Assembly (NCBI RefSeq): GCF_001559595.1
Contig: NZ_LNTY01000025.1
Span: forward strand, 62,001-126,000
From: Enterovibrio coralii
GTDB taxonomy: Bacteria > Pseudomonadota > Gammaproteobacteria > Enterobacterales > Vibrionaceae
Direction of reading: 5' to 3'
DNA: 64,000 bases
The position numbers were made by a program, and so were the translations under genes. Under the pieces are notes generated by a model, which worked only from the letters and a program-made list of their open reading frames with translations, did not search any database and was not told where the DNA came from. Of this stretch, positions 1-9,945 are shown in pieces. Position 1 is the stretch's first letter. Each line of letters starts with the position of its first letter.

Positions 1-690
1 ATATCCTGCATCTGAACGACCGTTTGGTAGGTTCACTCATGACACCGCGCCGCGACATCGATTTCCTAGATATCGAACAGCCGGTTGATGTGTTGCTAAA
101 GCGCATTCGAAGCACCAAACACAGTGTGTTTCCAGTTTGTCGCGGCAATCTCGATACCGTGGTTGGTACTGTGTCCGCAAAAATGCTGCTCAGCACTTCC
201 GGAGAGCTGACCACACCGTCTATCGTCAAGCTTGTGAAGCAACCGCTTTACGTGCCCGAATCTATGAAGTTTAACCTTGCTCACCCACCTGCAAACACAC
301 AGTGCTGAGATGGCGTTCATTATTGACGAATACGGTGAAATCCAAGGTCTGGTAACCCACTACGATTTGCTTGAAGCCATTGCGGGTGAGCTGTCTTTGT
401 CGCCACAAGAGCAATGGGTCAAAGAGCTGCCAGAAGGTGGCTGGGTCATGGATGCACTTATACCGATTAACGAGTTCAAAAACCGCCTGAACATCGCTTC
501 ACTGGACGGCGAAGAGGAAGAAGGCTTCCAAACCTTAAACGGTATGCTGACGTGGCTGATTGACCGTCTTCCTGCAGAAGGGGAAATCATTCAGCACGGA
601 AAGTGGTGCTTTGAAATCTTGCTTATCGATCACAACCGTATTTCGAGAGTGAAAGTCACAGAGCACGCCGTGGCAGAAGTCGCCATCTAG
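1..690 (+). CDS. CBS-pair / CorC_HlyC domain protein, 5' truncated, frameshifted
   Basis: The reading frame is open from the window edge (codons from position 3), so the start of the gene lies outside. The visible part holds the SLMTPRRDI motif that opens the first CBS domain in TlyC/CorC proteins, a second CBS region (AFIIDEYGEIQGLVT) and the C-terminal CorC_HlyC transport-associated domain (GFQTLNGMLTWLI). Members are described as hemolysin-like or as magnesium/cobalt efflux modulators; which applies here cannot be told. The frame changes near 267-277: removing one T from the TTT run at 270-272 joins the two halves cleanly. A rho-independent terminator follows at once. Family is secure, function is not. 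Confidence 0.85.
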
Positions 691-691
691 T

Positions 692-720
692 AAAAAGGGC
701 ACCTTGAGTGCCCTTTTCTT
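692..720 (+). terminator. Rho-independent terminator of the CorC-like gene
   Basis: The stem is GGGCAC (697-702) with GTGCCC (708-713), extended by A/T pairs and followed by a T-run, starting 2 bases after the stop codon. Confidence 0.85.
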
Positions 721-748
721 TCCCCAAACAATCACCTTTTGTTGAAAT

Positions 749-783
749 AAAAAAATCCCGGCATCCAAGGAGAAAATGCCGGG
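749..783 (-). terminator. Terminator of the ABC transporter operon
   Basis: The inverted repeat CCCGGCAT (757-764) / ATGCCGGG (776-783) is followed on the minus strand by a run of seven Ts. It lies downstream of the ATPase gene, which ends at 873. Confidence 0.8.
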
Positions 784-835
784 TTCTACTAGCAGAACCT
801 TTGTAGGGGGAGTCGCTGCTAAAAAAGGAGAATGT

Positions 836-866
836 GCATTCAGACCAACTCGAAAAGTCTGAATGC
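836..866. repeat. Perfect 10-bp inverted repeat after the ATPase gene
   Basis: GCATTCAGAC (836-845) and GTCTGAATGC (857-866) form a hairpin just 3' of the ATPase stop codon on the minus strand. No T-run follows directly, so it may protect or process the mRNA 3' end while the hairpin at 757-783 terminates it. Confidence 0.6.
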
Positions 867-872
867 GCGTCG

Positions 873-1928
873 TTACGAAGCGAGGATCGCTGTGCCTTTT
901 GCATCGAAAAAGTGGAGCTTGTTTGCATGGAATTGAAGGCCTACTTTATCCCCTGCTTTCACCTCACTTTCTCCGTCTGCGCGAACAGTCACTTTCCCCA
1001 ATTCTTCGCAATCAACCACTACATAGATATCGGCACCTAGGTATTCAGTCACATCTACAATGCCAAAACAGTTACCCGCTTCCGGCGCAACTAAATCAAT
1101 GGCTTCTGGACGAATTCCCAATTGCGTTGCCTCAACATCATGCGGGTAAGCACCGCCTTTTCCACCTGCAAGCCCATACTCGACGCCTTCGGTGATGCAA
1201 GGCAGAATGTTCATCTTTGGACTGCCGATAAATTGCGCGACAAAGAGATTGGCTGGACGGTCATACAAGGTCTTCGGACTGCCAATTTGCTCGATGATCC
1301 CGCCTTGCAGCACCACGATTTTGTCAGCGAGGGTCATCGCTTCAACCTGATCGTGAGTCACGTAAATCATGGTCGATTGCAAAGACTGGTGAAGCTTGGC
1401 AATTTCATAGCGCATCTCAACGCGAAGCGCGGCATCCAAGTTCGATAGTGGCTCGTCAAACAGAAATGCGGTTGGGTCACGAACTATAGAGCGCCCAATC
1501 GCAACACGTTGACGCTGACCACCAGACAGATGACGGGGGCGACGTTCCAAATACTCTTCAAGCTTGAGCACCTGCGCGGCGTAATTTACCTTCTCGTCGA
1601 TTTCTGACTGCGGGCGACCTTGGGTTTTCAGGCTAAAGCCCATGTTCTCGCGCACCGTCATATGCGGGTACAAGGCATAGCTTTGGAACACCATAGTCAG
1701 GCCGCGTTTCGCTGGCGGTTGGTCCGTCATATCAACGCCATCAATCATGATCTGACCACGACTGGTTTCTTCCAAACCCGCAATCATGCGCAGCAAAGTC
1801 GATTTACCACAGCCTGATGGCCCGACGAAAATCACCAATTCACCTTCTTCTACAGAAAGGTCGATGCCTTTGATGACTTGCGTGTCGCCATACCACTTTT
1901 CGACATTGTTCAGTTGAATCGATCCCAT
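873..1928 (-). CDS. ABC transporter ATP-binding protein, MalK/UgpC family
   Basis: This is the ATPase of a carbohydrate ABC importer, expected as a dimer on the cytoplasmic face of the two permeases encoded upstream. Walker A (GPSGCGKST), the signature [13 protein letters not shown], Walker B ([12 protein letters not shown]) and the switch His (YVTHDQVEA) are all present. A C-terminal TOBE/OB domain of about 115 residues is typical of sugar importers. The start is set at 1928 because a strong GGGAGG site precedes this ATG; the frame is open for 19 more codons upstream without a comparable site. It is the last gene of the operon, two bases after the glycoside hydrolase stop. All catalytic motifs are intact. 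Confidence 0.93.
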   Translation of the reverse strand: MGSIQLNNVEKWYGDTQVIKGIDLSVEEGELVIFVGPSGCGKSTLLRMIAGLEETSRGQIMIDGVDMTDQPPAKRGLTMVFQSYALYPHMTVRENMGFSLKTQGRPQSEIDEKVNYAAQVLKLEEYLERRPRHLSGGQRQRVAIGRSIVRDPTAFLFDEPLSNLDAALRVEMRYEIAKLHQSLQSTMIYVTHDQVEAMTLADKIVVLQGGIIEQIGSPKTLYDRPANLFVAQFIGSPKMNILPCITEGVEYGLAGGKGGAYPHDVEATQLGIRPEAIDLVAPEAGNCFGIVDVTEYLGADIYVVVDCEELGKVTVRADGESEVKAGDKVGLQFHANKLHFFDAKGTAILAS

Positions 1929-1930
1929 GT

Positions 1931-3177
1931 TTAGCCTCCCGCTATTTCCGACAGAGACCATGAAAGCCACACTGCCGCCGTCCATGTAAAATGACCGCCA
2001 CCCGCAGGTGTGCCATCATCCGGGTTAAAATATTCTGCAAAACCAAAGTTTGCGATAAGCCCTGCTGTTTGCTGACGCACTGCCCTCGCCAGCTCAACAT
2101 GCCCTTGTTCTTCCAAACCCCAGCCCACCAGCGCATTCATAAATGCCCACACTGGGCCACGCCAGTAACGCATTGCGTCATAGTGCTCTCCAGCTGGATC
2201 GTAGCTCGGCACAATGTAGTGCCCACTTGCCAGCATGCGTTCGAGATGTGCTTTCATCTCGGGATTATCAATACCGGCGTACCAGCAAAGAAATGACGCG
2301 TTAGAAAGACTGTTCGCGAAGGTTTGGGTGCGAAGATCAACACTGTCATAGGCAGCAATATGGGCATTCCAAAGCTGCTCACAACCTTCTGTCAGCTCCT
2401 TAATCCACTGCTCTATTTCGCTCACATCATGCCCCAGAAGTCGGCCAATTTCGGCGAGATCACGATGCGCGCGTAGCGTAATAAAGGTCAGCGTGGGGTC
2501 GCTACGCGGAAAGGGCCATGGTCACGTATGACTGACTCATCCCAGCCGCAATCTCGACCAAAGTAGAGCAAGGCCAGGTAGCGGTCGTAATCGAGCTTGG
2601 TAGGACGCATCGCAGGGTCAACATGAGACGTATCGCGTCGCTGGTAGTCACCGACATTGCTGATATCGACAGCCTTCATGGCTTCATCCCAATCTACCGC
2701 ATTGTCACGACCACTTTCCCAAGGGTGAGTGGTAGCGACGGCCCCCGACTCGGCACGGCATTCCATGTACCAGCGATGCCATTTCAACAATGCCGGATAC
2801 ATAGCGCGAAGCTTGAACGCCCCCAAGGTCGGGTCTTTGTGGTAGATTTTTCTCGCGAAGGTTGCCAACAGCGGCGGTTGGCTGATCCCCGAAGACGCAA
2901 TCGGCCCAATCCCCTGCCAAACTTGTGGTCCAGGAAAATAGCCGTCATCTTCTTGATGAAAGACAATGTGTGGCACCATGCCGTTTTCCCACTGCGCCGT
3001 CAGTAAGGTTTCAAGCTCTTGCCACGCTCGACCAATATCAAACGTCGCAAACCCGAGTGCAGCAAACGCGCTGTCCCAGTTCCATTGATACGGATACAAA
3101 CCGGACGTGGGGATGGTGTAGCCACCTCTGTCGTTGTCCGTCAGTATGCCGATCGCTTGTTTATCCAAAGTGTCCAT
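1931..3177 (-). CDS. GH63/MGH1-like glycoside hydrolase (glucosyl- or mannosylglycerate hydrolase-like), frameshifted
   Basis: This is a cytoplasmic (alpha/alpha)6-barrel glycosidase with no signal peptide. Motifs typical of MGH1-like/GH63 enzymes are present: [12 protein letters not shown] near residue 32, [15 protein letters not shown] with the likely acidic catalytic residue, and [17 protein letters not shown] near the C-terminus. Relatives hydrolyse trehalose-like or glycerate-linked compatible solutes, so with the transporter it probably consumes an imported glycoside osmolyte; the exact substrate is inference. The frame breaks near 2503: one extra G in GCGACC restores a continuous protein of about 414 residues. 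It lies between the second permease gene and the ATPase gene in one operon. Confidence 0.82.
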
Positions 3178-3199
3178 GTTTCATCCCTAAAATTCTTAC

Positions 3200-4444
3200 C
3201 TATTTCACCGATCCTGCTGTCAGCCCTTTGACCATGAACCGCTCTAGCCCCAAGAAGATGATCATGATGGGCACAGTGGCGATAACGGCCCCCGCCATCA
3301 GGTGTTGTCTTGGAATTTCAGAGCTGTTCAACATGGCGACCCCGCGTGTTAGCGTGAATTTTGAGGGATCATCGAGCAGCATGAACGCGAGCAGAAATTC
3401 ATTCCAAGCGATCATGAAGACATACAGAGAAACCGATGCCATCGCCGGCAAACTAAGCGGTAGGGTAATTTTCCAAATCACTTTAAGCCGAGAAAGCCCG
3501 TCCATCAGACCTGCTTCTTCCACTTCCGCAGGCAAGCCTCGGAAGTAGCCTTGGAGCATATAAAGGGCGACGGGAATCGTGGTCACCGGATAAATGAGCA
3601 AGATGCCAAATAACGAGTTTCGTAAACCCAGCATGCTGAAGCCGATGTAGATTGGCAGAGCCAACACAATCATTGGCACCATGTAGATCAGCAATATCGA
3701 ACGAGACATCGCCGCCTGACCGCGAAAGCGAAGTCGCGCCACGGCATAGGCTCCCGGTACACTGAACAGCAACGTCACGATGACGGTGGCGACAGAAACA
3801 CCAAAAGACGTGATCAGATACTCGCCAAAGTTGAACTGTTCAAAGAGTTCAGTGTAAGAGCGAAGCAGTCCCCAGCCTTTGTCGAGATCCAGACTGAAAT
3901 CCAACGGATTGGCGAGCAAGGCTTGCTGGCTTTTAAGGCTTGTCATCACCATCACGTAGAAAGGTACCGCCACAATGATGATGAAAAACAGGTAGCCAAA
4001 CCAGTACATGAAATTGATGATCGCGGTTTCAAATTCATGCCTGTCCATCCAGCCTATTGGCGATTTCAAGAACATGCGCGTCAAAGGCCAAACCGTGAAT
4101 AACGCCATGACGACAAAGGCTACCGCCTGCGAGGTGGTATGCTCCGCAAACGAAATGGAAAAGGGGCCAAAACCTGTTGCCGCAAGGAAAAGGAACAAGT
4201 AAAGCGTGGTGCCACTCACCACCAGCGGAATGCCCTCCAAACGGTGCTGCATACGTAGCGTATACACGCCCGCCACTGCCCCAGCGAGTAACGACGCCAG
4301 CATCATTGGAGCGACACCAGCACCGGTCATAAGTGCCAATGCAACGGTGATGGTAACAGCAGCACTGACACCCCAAAGCGCGCCAATGACAGCCGCCACA
4401 AAGTCTGACTGGCGATACCAAATTTTCGGTGTTGAAGCGATCAT
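3200..4444 (-). CDS. ABC sugar permease (MalG-like) with extra N-terminal membrane domain
   Basis: The C-terminal 280 residues are a MalG-type permease, with the EAA loop EEAGLMDGLSRLKVIW that docks on the ATPase. Ahead of the usual first span lie about 130 residues with roughly four extra hydrophobic segments (for example FVAAVIGALWGVSAAVTI and AVAFVVMALFTVWPLTRMF), which ordinary MalG proteins lack. The ATG at 4444 has a GGGAGGG ribosome site and forms an ATGA overlap with the stop of the preceding permease, showing translational coupling. It should pair with that permease as a heterodimeric channel. Confidence 0.88.
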   Translation of the reverse strand: MIASTPKIWYRQSDFVAAVIGALWGVSAAVTITVALALMTGAGVAPMMLASLLAGAVAGVYTLRMQHRLEGIPLVVSGTTLYLFLFLAATGFGPFSISFAEHTTSQAVAFVVMALFTVWPLTRMFLKSPIGWMDRHEFETAIINFMYWFGYLFFIIIVAVPFYVMVMTSLKSQQALLANPLDFSLDLDKGWGLLRSYTELFEQFNFGEYLITSFGVSVATVIVTLLFSVPGAYAVARLRFRGQAAMSRSILLIYMVPMIVLALPIYIGFSMLGLRNSLFGILLIYPVTTIPVALYMLQGYFRGLPAEVEEAGLMDGLSRLKVIWKITLPLSLPAMASVSLYVFMIAWNEFLLAFMLLDDPSKFTLTRGVAMLNSSEIPRQHLMAGAVIATVPIMIIFLGLERFMVKGLTAGSVK

Positions 4445-5703
4445 AGCCCTTCCTCCCTGCTGACATAGCGGAAAAAGAAGAATGAGAAAATGATGAGGCA
4501 AAGGAAGATGACCACGGCCACCGCAGCACCTGCGCCGATATTGGAAAGAGCGAATGCCTGCTCATATACGTTCACGGTTAAGGTGCGCGTTCCTGCATTA
4601 CCGCCTGTTAGCAGGAAGATGTCGTCAAACTTGTTGAACGTCCAAATAAAGCGGAGCAGGAAGAGTACCGACAATATCCCCAGCAGTTGCGGAATGGACA
4701 GATACCAAAACTGCTGGAACGGCGATGCACCGTCCATTCTCGCCGCTTCATACATATCCGCATCGATGGACTGCATGCGCGCCAAGATAAACAGGAAAGA
4801 CAGTGGGAAATAACGCCAGATCTCAAATACCGTCACGCTGATCAAAGCCAGCGGTTTTTCGCCGAAGAAATTGATCGGCTCTGTGATAGCTCCCATCTGA
4901 ATTAGCAGTGCGTTTGCTGAGCCTGAAAACGGGTCAAAAAGGGTTACCCAGGTAAACGCAACGGCAATAACAGGCGCGACATACGGGAACAGCATCAAGC
5001 CACGAATGAAGCCTTGCCCCGCGAAGGATTTGTTCAGCAGCAAGGCTGCCATCATGCCCACCACCAGCGCGCCGATGGTGCCAAACACGGTATAGAAAAT
5101 GGTCACCCAAAGCACTTCGACAAACTCATCGCTATCAAAGACCTTGGTGAAGTTGTCAAAGGTGAAATTGGCGTTGAACAAATCAGAGCTGCTGATCCCC
5201 GTCATTTCTGCAGGATAGTCACGCATGCCTTCAGGGTTAGCGAGATAGATTTCCGTCACGACGACCGGAATGCGGAGCCGTTCTTTGTAGCCGGGCTCCC
5301 AATCACCCAATTCACAAAAAAGATCTCTCCCGTTCAAGGTACATTGCTCTGGCACCGACTGTACGGCTAAGCCTGCCGGCAACACATCGGTTAACGTCAC
5401 TTGCCCAATCGGTTTTTCTTTGGAGCGATTAGTCAGTCGATATTCGATCTTTATTTCATCACCGACTTCTTTTGCCTTGCCACGAAAACGCTCATACACA
5501 TTGGGTTCAACTGGTCGAAGATCGGACAACCCAATGGGTTTGACACTGATCCAAAAGATAGCCAGCAGTGGTAACAGAACCACCAGTGCCACCGAGATTA
5601 GCGTGGGCGACAAAAGCCCCCATGCCAGTCGGGTTTCCCGCTTCTGTAGCGGTCCAACACCTTTGGGCGGTTCAGGTTTTACAGTGTTAATTGACTCGCT
5701 CAT
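4441..5703 (-). CDS. ABC sugar permease (MalF-like) with large periplasmic insertion
   Basis: This inner-membrane permease of 420 residues belongs to the binding-protein-dependent sugar importers. After the first span (SPTLISVALVVLLPLLAIFW) come about 100 soluble residues (roughly 65-165) before the canonical five-span permease core. The insert reads like a DUF11/CARDB-type beta-sandwich (VTLTDVLPAGL, CTLNGRDLFCELGDW, with two Cys that could pair) and may act like the MalF P2 loop in contacting the binding protein. The EAA loop YEAARMDGASPFQQFWYLS is clear. It follows the binding-protein gene in the operon and is coupled by ATGA to the next permease. Confidence 0.88.
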   Translation of the reverse strand: MSESINTVKPEPPKGVGPLQKRETRLAWGLLSPTLISVALVVLLPLLAIFWISVKPIGLSDLRPVEPNVYERFRGKAKEVGDEIKIEYRLTNRSKEKPIGQVTLTDVLPAGLAVQSVPEQCTLNGRDLFCELGDWEPGYKERLRIPVVVTEIYLANPEGMRDYPAEMTGISSSDLFNANFTFDNFTKVFDSDEFVEVLWVTIFYTVFGTIGALVVGMMAALLLNKSFAGQGFIRGLMLFPYVAPVIAVAFTWVTLFDPFSGSANALLIQMGAITEPINFFGEKPLALISVTVFEIWRYFPLSFLFILARMQSIDADMYEAARMDGASPFQQFWYLSIPQLLGILSVLFLLRFIWTFNKFDDIFLLTGGNAGTRTLTVNVYEQAFALSNIGAGAAVAVVIFLCLIIFSFFFFRYVSREEGL

Positions 5704-5794
5704 CCCTGTTCCTTGGAAAATACTTGCCCGTCAGATGCCGATTATTCGGCACCTGTTTGCTGTGTGTCGTCGTTGCTTGTCTTCGTCGTATTAA

Positions 5795-7153
5795 CTATTG
5801 AAGCTCAGCCAGTGCTTTATTCATTGCATCCACCGTCGAAGAGGCATCACGCTCACCGTCAATGTATTCACGAACGAGACGGTTAATGGCTTGGCTATTG
5901 ATGATTTTCGAAGCCAGTGCAAGCTGACCTTCTGCAACCCCCCAGCGCTGCGCGTTATCAAGGCCGCTGACAATCTCTTCAACAATCGCGGCATCGTAAA
6001 GCTCAGAAAGCGGGGCTTTACGGTCTACGCCCACGGGGAGTTTTGACCATGCTTCTGTGTATTCAGTCGGGTTTTCATCATTGCCGCGACGCACAGGGAA
6101 CTTGCCTTCTGGCGCAATCGCCAACGTGTTGGTGTAACCATCACTCATCGAGTAACGAATAAATGCCATGGCATTGTCGATATCCGCATCGGACGTGATC
6201 CCGAAGTAACGAACATCGCCCCAGGCTGCACCGTCAGGGTTTGATGGGCCGGAGAAGCGTGTCACGACACCGGTTTTAGATGCCAATTCGCGGCTAGTTG
6301 GATCGTCGTTGATGGTTGGCGGTGCACTGTCACGCAGGCCCGCCAGTTCATCAAGAATGAAAGGAGACCAGATGATCATTGCGGCTTTGCCACTGAAATA
6401 CAGCTCACGAGATTGCTTCCAGTAAAGCTCTCCGTCTGGCGATGCATCCGCAATGGCTTTGTAGAACTCAAGCACCTCAGTGGTTTTCTTTTTGTCGAGC
6501 TGCTGCACGCCATCTTCGCTTACTGGCGATACGCCGTTTGCCAAGAACACATGCTCCAACACTTGGCTCATGAAGTTCTCATCCACCTTGGTGGCTGCCA
6601 CAAACCCGAACATGTTTGGCGGATTGTGAAGTTTTTCGATAGCAGCAAGTACGTCGGCATACGAGTCCGGCGCAGAAAGGCCGTTGGCATCAAACAAGTC
6701 TTTGCGATACACCAGCATTTGCGTCCACCCATCTACAGGAACCGCTGCGTAGCCATCTTCGACCGTCGCCATTTTCAGTGCACCGGGCGCAAACGTGTCT
6801 TCGCCAAGTTCTTCAATCACTTCGGTTGCGGCATCCGCATCCAAAATTCCCGCTTCTTGCCAAGGTAAGGTGTACTGCAAGGTGTGATAAATCACATCAG
6901 GCAAATCGCCCGCAGAAAACGCCGCTGTTGCGCGCGTTCCGAGGTCACTTTCCGTCACTGGAATGACTTCGACTTTGGTGCCAGAGGCTTTTTCAAAGTC
7001 TTTTGCCATGGCTTTTTGACGTTCAAGACGCTCTGGTTGCTCTTCCGTGGTCCAAAATCGAATGGTGTCGGCGTAGACCGAAGATGCACCAAATAACGCT
7101 GACAACACGATACCTGCCAGCCAACCGGTCTTGCCTGTTTGCTGATTACTCAT
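5795..7153 (-). CDS. Periplasmic carbohydrate-binding protein of ABC transporter
   Basis: This is an extracellular solute-binding protein family 1 member of 452 residues. It begins with a Sec signal peptide (hydrophobic stretch LAGIVLSALFGASSVYA, cleavage after YADA-like site) and continues with TIRFWTTEEQPERLERQ, the usual first strand of sugar-binding proteins. An AAGGAG site lies just upstream of the ATG. It is the first structural gene of the operon and probably the most highly expressed. The ligand is not evident from sequence; the hydrolase downstream suggests a glycosylated compatible solute or an alpha-glucoside. Confidence 0.9.
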   Translation of the reverse strand: MSNQQTGKTGWLAGIVLSALFGASSVYADTIRFWTTEEQPERLERQKAMAKDFEKASGTKVEVIPVTESDLGTRATAAFSAGDLPDVIYHTLQYTLPWQEAGILDADAATEVIEELGEDTFAPGALKMATVEDGYAAVPVDGWTQMLVYRKDLFDANGLSAPDSYADVLAAIEKLHNPPNMFGFVAATKVDENFMSQVLEHVFLANGVSPVSEDGVQQLDKKKTTEVLEFYKAIADASPDGELYWKQSRELYFSGKAAMIIWSPFILDELAGLRDSAPPTINDDPTSRELASKTGVVTRFSGPSNPDGAAWGDVRYFGITSDADIDNAMAFIRYSMSDGYTNTLAIAPEGKFPVRRGNDENPTEYTEAWSKLPVGVDRKAPLSELYDAAIVEEIVSGLDNAQRWGVAEGQLALASKIINSQAINRLVREYIDGERDASSTVDAMNKALAELQ

Positions 7154-7193
7154 GGTTTACTCCTTGCGTCATTTCCTTTCTGCCAAACCTCGT

Positions 7194-8254
7194 TCACCCT
7201 TTTATGTGGGATTGACGAGTGATAAGAGTGGCGTTGACAACTTGTCGTAATGACTCTGGTTCTTCACCGTCGATTTGACGAAGAAGCAAGGTCGCAAGTT
7301 GCTCGCCAGAAAACCGCATATCCACTGAAAAGGTAGTTAAAGGTGGTGTGGCAAATCCACTTTCCGGCATGCGTCATAACCAATGACGGCCAGATCCTTT
7401 CCAATTTTCAAACCTCTATCTTCTGCTGCGCGATAAACCCCAAGTGCGGCCACATCCAAGGCGCAAACAATCGCCGTAGGCGGATTTCTCACCTCAAGCA
7501 AGGCATGGCCCAGTTGTTGTCCCGCTGATTTTGTAAACCCGCCGCTCGCTATCAATTTGGGGTCTGGTGCAATACCGGCATCGCTAAGCCCAAGCAAGTA
7601 GCCTTCTTCACGCAACCGACTGTAGTTATAACTTTCGCCACCATTGATAAACCCAATGCGCTCATGCCCTTCTTGGGCAAACAGCCTCACAGCTTCACGC
7701 ATCGCCTGCTCACCGCGGACATCGAAATAACTCACACCTGCAAGTTCCTGTGTTCGGCCAAAGATGACAAAAGGTACCTTCTCCGCTTTCAATAACGCCA
7801 CACGCGGGTCATCAGCCTTACTTCGCGGCAGAATGAAACCATCCACTTTGTGCTCATCAACAAGGCGTATGATGGTGTCCAACTCGTTTTTATCACCTTG
7901 CGCTGTGGCAACCGTGAGCGTCCAATTTCTCTCACTCACCACGCGGCTAATCCCATCGATAAAGTTGGTGAGAAATGGCCGGTGAGCATTGTCACTGCCC
8001 AAATTGAGGACTAATCCGATGGCACTGACTTGTCCTGTTTTTACCGCTTGAGCGTAACTCAGGGCGCGGTAACCCATTTCCGCTGCTTTTTCTCGTACTT
8101 TTTGTTTGGTTAACGGTGAGATATCCGGATAGTCATTCAAGGCGCGTGACACAGTTCCTTTAGACAGCCCCAATACGCGAGACAAATCGTTAATCGTTGT
8201 CCGCTTTTCGCGTATCGGTTTTGGGTTAGGAATGTGCCGAACTTGAAATGCCAT
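7194..8254 (-). CDS. LacI-family transcriptional regulator, frameshifted near the C-terminus
   Basis: An N-terminal LacI helix-turn-helix (TINDLSRVLGLSKGTVSRAL, residues 20-39) is followed by a periplasmic-binding-protein-like effector domain. The frame stops at 7337, but the missing C-terminus continues in the next frame (TTFSVDMRFSGEQLATLLL, then RQIDGEE and ITRQSHIKG, stop at 7194-7196). Adding one C to the CC run near 7343 restores LPHHPLTTFSV, the normal family sequence, so the full protein is about 353 residues. It lies just upstream of the binding-protein gene on the same strand and is the likely repressor of this operon and of itself through the palindrome at 8294-8307. Confidence 0.88.
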
Positions 8255-8293
8255 AAGATCTCGTTCATCCGTCTTTTCTTAAAAACTATTTAA

Positions 8294-8307
8294 CGAAACC
8301 GGTTTCG
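8294..8307. promoter_or_regulatory. LacI-family operator palindrome
   Basis: CGAAACCGGTTTCG is a perfect 14-bp palindrome with the central CG step typical of LacI-family operators. It lies 40 bases upstream of the lacI-like gene start, so autoregulation is likely. Confidence 0.75.
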
Positions 8308-8395
8308 GCAAATGATGTTTGTATCAATAGTAAGAAGAGTTGTCTCAGATAGGCATTAAAGGGAAAGGACGTTGAAGAAGAGGAATAGATTGACG

Positions 8396-8435
8396 TTCTG
8401 ATGCATTGGTGCAAGAAAACGCCAATGCATCAGAA
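8396..8435 (-). terminator. Long hairpin downstream of the SH3 protein gene
   Basis: A perfect 14-bp stem, TTCTGATGCATTGG (8396-8409) with CCAATGCATCAGAA (8422-8435), ends 17 bases after the SH3 gene on the minus strand. There is no T-run, so termination is plausible but not certain. Confidence 0.5.
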
Positions 8436-8452
8436 AATTGTAACAGGCAGGT

Positions 8453-8797
8453 TTATACGAGGGGTTCAACCGTACTAACGGGCACCCAGCCAATTTCGCT
8501 TGTTGGTCTCCTGACGCGATACCAGTCATTAAGTTCAAACAACACTGTCAGCTGTTCACCCAGCACTGTGTTGAGCTCTAGCGCATCATAGTCGTCAAGC
8601 AGCTTGCCTTTTTGACTGCACGGTTGAGGCTCTATGAACTGCTCGGGTGCCCAGCCTTGAGAGCCAGACTCGGTGGTCACAAATATCCAATGTGGATACT
8701 CATCATCACCGTCGCCGAGCTCGACCACCTCGCCTTTTCTAAGCACGATGGGATCAGGATACTCGGACACATGTTGCTCGATAACAATAACGTCCAT
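8453..8797 (-). CDS. Small protein with two SH3-like repeats
   Basis: The 114-residue protein has no signal peptide. It appears to be two SH3-type barrels: residues 1-57 (KGEVVELGDGDDEYPHWIFV, then SQGWAPEQFIE) and residues 62-112 (LGEQLTVLFELNDWYRVR, then IGWVPVSTVEPL). Each ends in the GW-x-P-x-x-x-(I/V)-E pattern usual for SH3_2/variant SH3 domains. Such proteins often bind peptides or cell-wall fragments, but a function is not known here. It follows the esterase gene on the same strand with a 23-base gap and may be cotranscribed with it. Confidence 0.75.
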   Translation of the reverse strand: MDVIVIEQHVSEYPDPIVLRKGEVVELGDGDDEYPHWIFVTTESGSQGWAPEQFIEPQPCSQKGKLLDDYDALELNTVLGEQLTVLFELNDWYRVRRPTSEIGWVPVSTVEPLV

Positions 8798-8820
8798 GAC
8801 TCTCTTCTCCCTGTGTTCAC

Positions 8821-9735
8821 CTAGCGGCGAATTTGACTGGAAATGCTTTCGATACAGCGCTTTGCCGATTCACTCACGCCCGATAGCTGGAAGAACCCAT
8901 GAATAACGCCCAGATAACGCTCACAGTAAGCCTCAACACCCTGGGCTAGTAGTGCTTTGTAAAGCTGCTCACCTTCATCACGCAGCGGGTCAAACTCCGC
9001 CGTGATAATCGACGTTGAAGGAAGGCCAGACAAATCCGCACTCAACACGTTTAATTCGGGTGCTGCTTTGAGGGTTGACGCATCCTTCGCATACATCTCA
9101 AAACCGGACAGCAGCATGTTGGCGGTAATGATGTAATCCGTCGCATTTTCACGGTAGCTCTCGCTCTGACCTTGCGGGTCAAGCATCGGATAAATAAGAA
9201 TTTGTTTTCTCGGTAGCCAAGATTGCAACGTTTTTAGCCTCAGCGTCGTTGCCAATGCTAGCTGACCACCTGCGCTGTCACCCACAAACACCATATTGTC
9301 AGCGTCACCACCATATTGATGGGCGCAAGTCTTAATACCCAATACAGCCTGATATACATCGTCATGCGCGGCAGGGTAGGTAAACTCAGGTGCCAATCGG
9401 TATTGAATACAAATGACTATGGTGTTGGACGACGCGGCGATTTGACGTAGCTGAGCATCATGGGTATCGAAGCCACCGCTAATAAAGCAGCCACCATGAA
9501 AGTAAACGGTGATTGGCAAGTTCAGATCTTTCGTCGGCTTATACACTTTCACAGGAATGCCATTCACCGTATCCAAAAACTCCTCTGCCATTGCTGGGCT
9601 TTTGCCCGCAAGCACAGTACTACTTACATAGCCTGCTCGGCGGTCTGAAATGTTTTGGCGGGATGGGCAAGGCTTTCCATTGGAGATGAAATCGTCAACT
9701 AGCGCTTGGATGCCAGCTTCTAAAAATTGGGTCAT
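8821..9735 (-). CDS. Alpha/beta hydrolase (hormone-sensitive-lipase type esterase)
   Basis: This 304-residue cytoplasmic esterase belongs to the alpha/beta hydrolase fold-3 group. The oxyanion motif HGGCFISGG and the nucleophile elbow GDSAGG are present, followed by an acid motif (AEFDPLRDEG) and a C-terminal catalytic His (GVIHGFFQL). Length is normal for the family. Members hydrolyse short-chain acyl esters; the natural substrate cannot be predicted. It is probably the first gene of a two-gene unit with the SH3-like protein. Confidence 0.9.
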   Translation of the reverse strand: MTQFLEAGIQALVDDFISNGKPCPSRQNISDRRAGYVSSTVLAGKSPAMAEEFLDTVNGIPVKVYKPTKDLNLPITVYFHGGCFISGGFDTHDAQLRQIAASSNTIVICIQYRLAPEFTYPAAHDDVYQAVLGIKTCAHQYGGDADNMVFVGDSAGGQLALATTLRLKTLQSWLPRKQILIYPMLDPQGQSESYRENATDYIITANMLLSGFEMYAKDASTLKAAPELNVLSADLSGLPSTSIITAEFDPLRDEGEQLYKALLAQGVEAYCERYLGVIHGFFQLSGVSESAKRCIESISSQIRR

Positions 9736-9945
9736 ATTGGAGCTCTAAAACGAAAATAGCCCTCCAATGATATAACCCCTAAAAAGCATGTATATATATA
9801 CAGATTGGAATTGTGAACTGCATGAAATAAATGCGTTTTCACTTAGAAACAGTAACAACATTCCCATCGGAATGATTACACGCTTTTTCCTGTAGCGATC
9901 GGATGAATCGACGCTTTGTAACCCGAGTAACGAAATGCAAACAGT

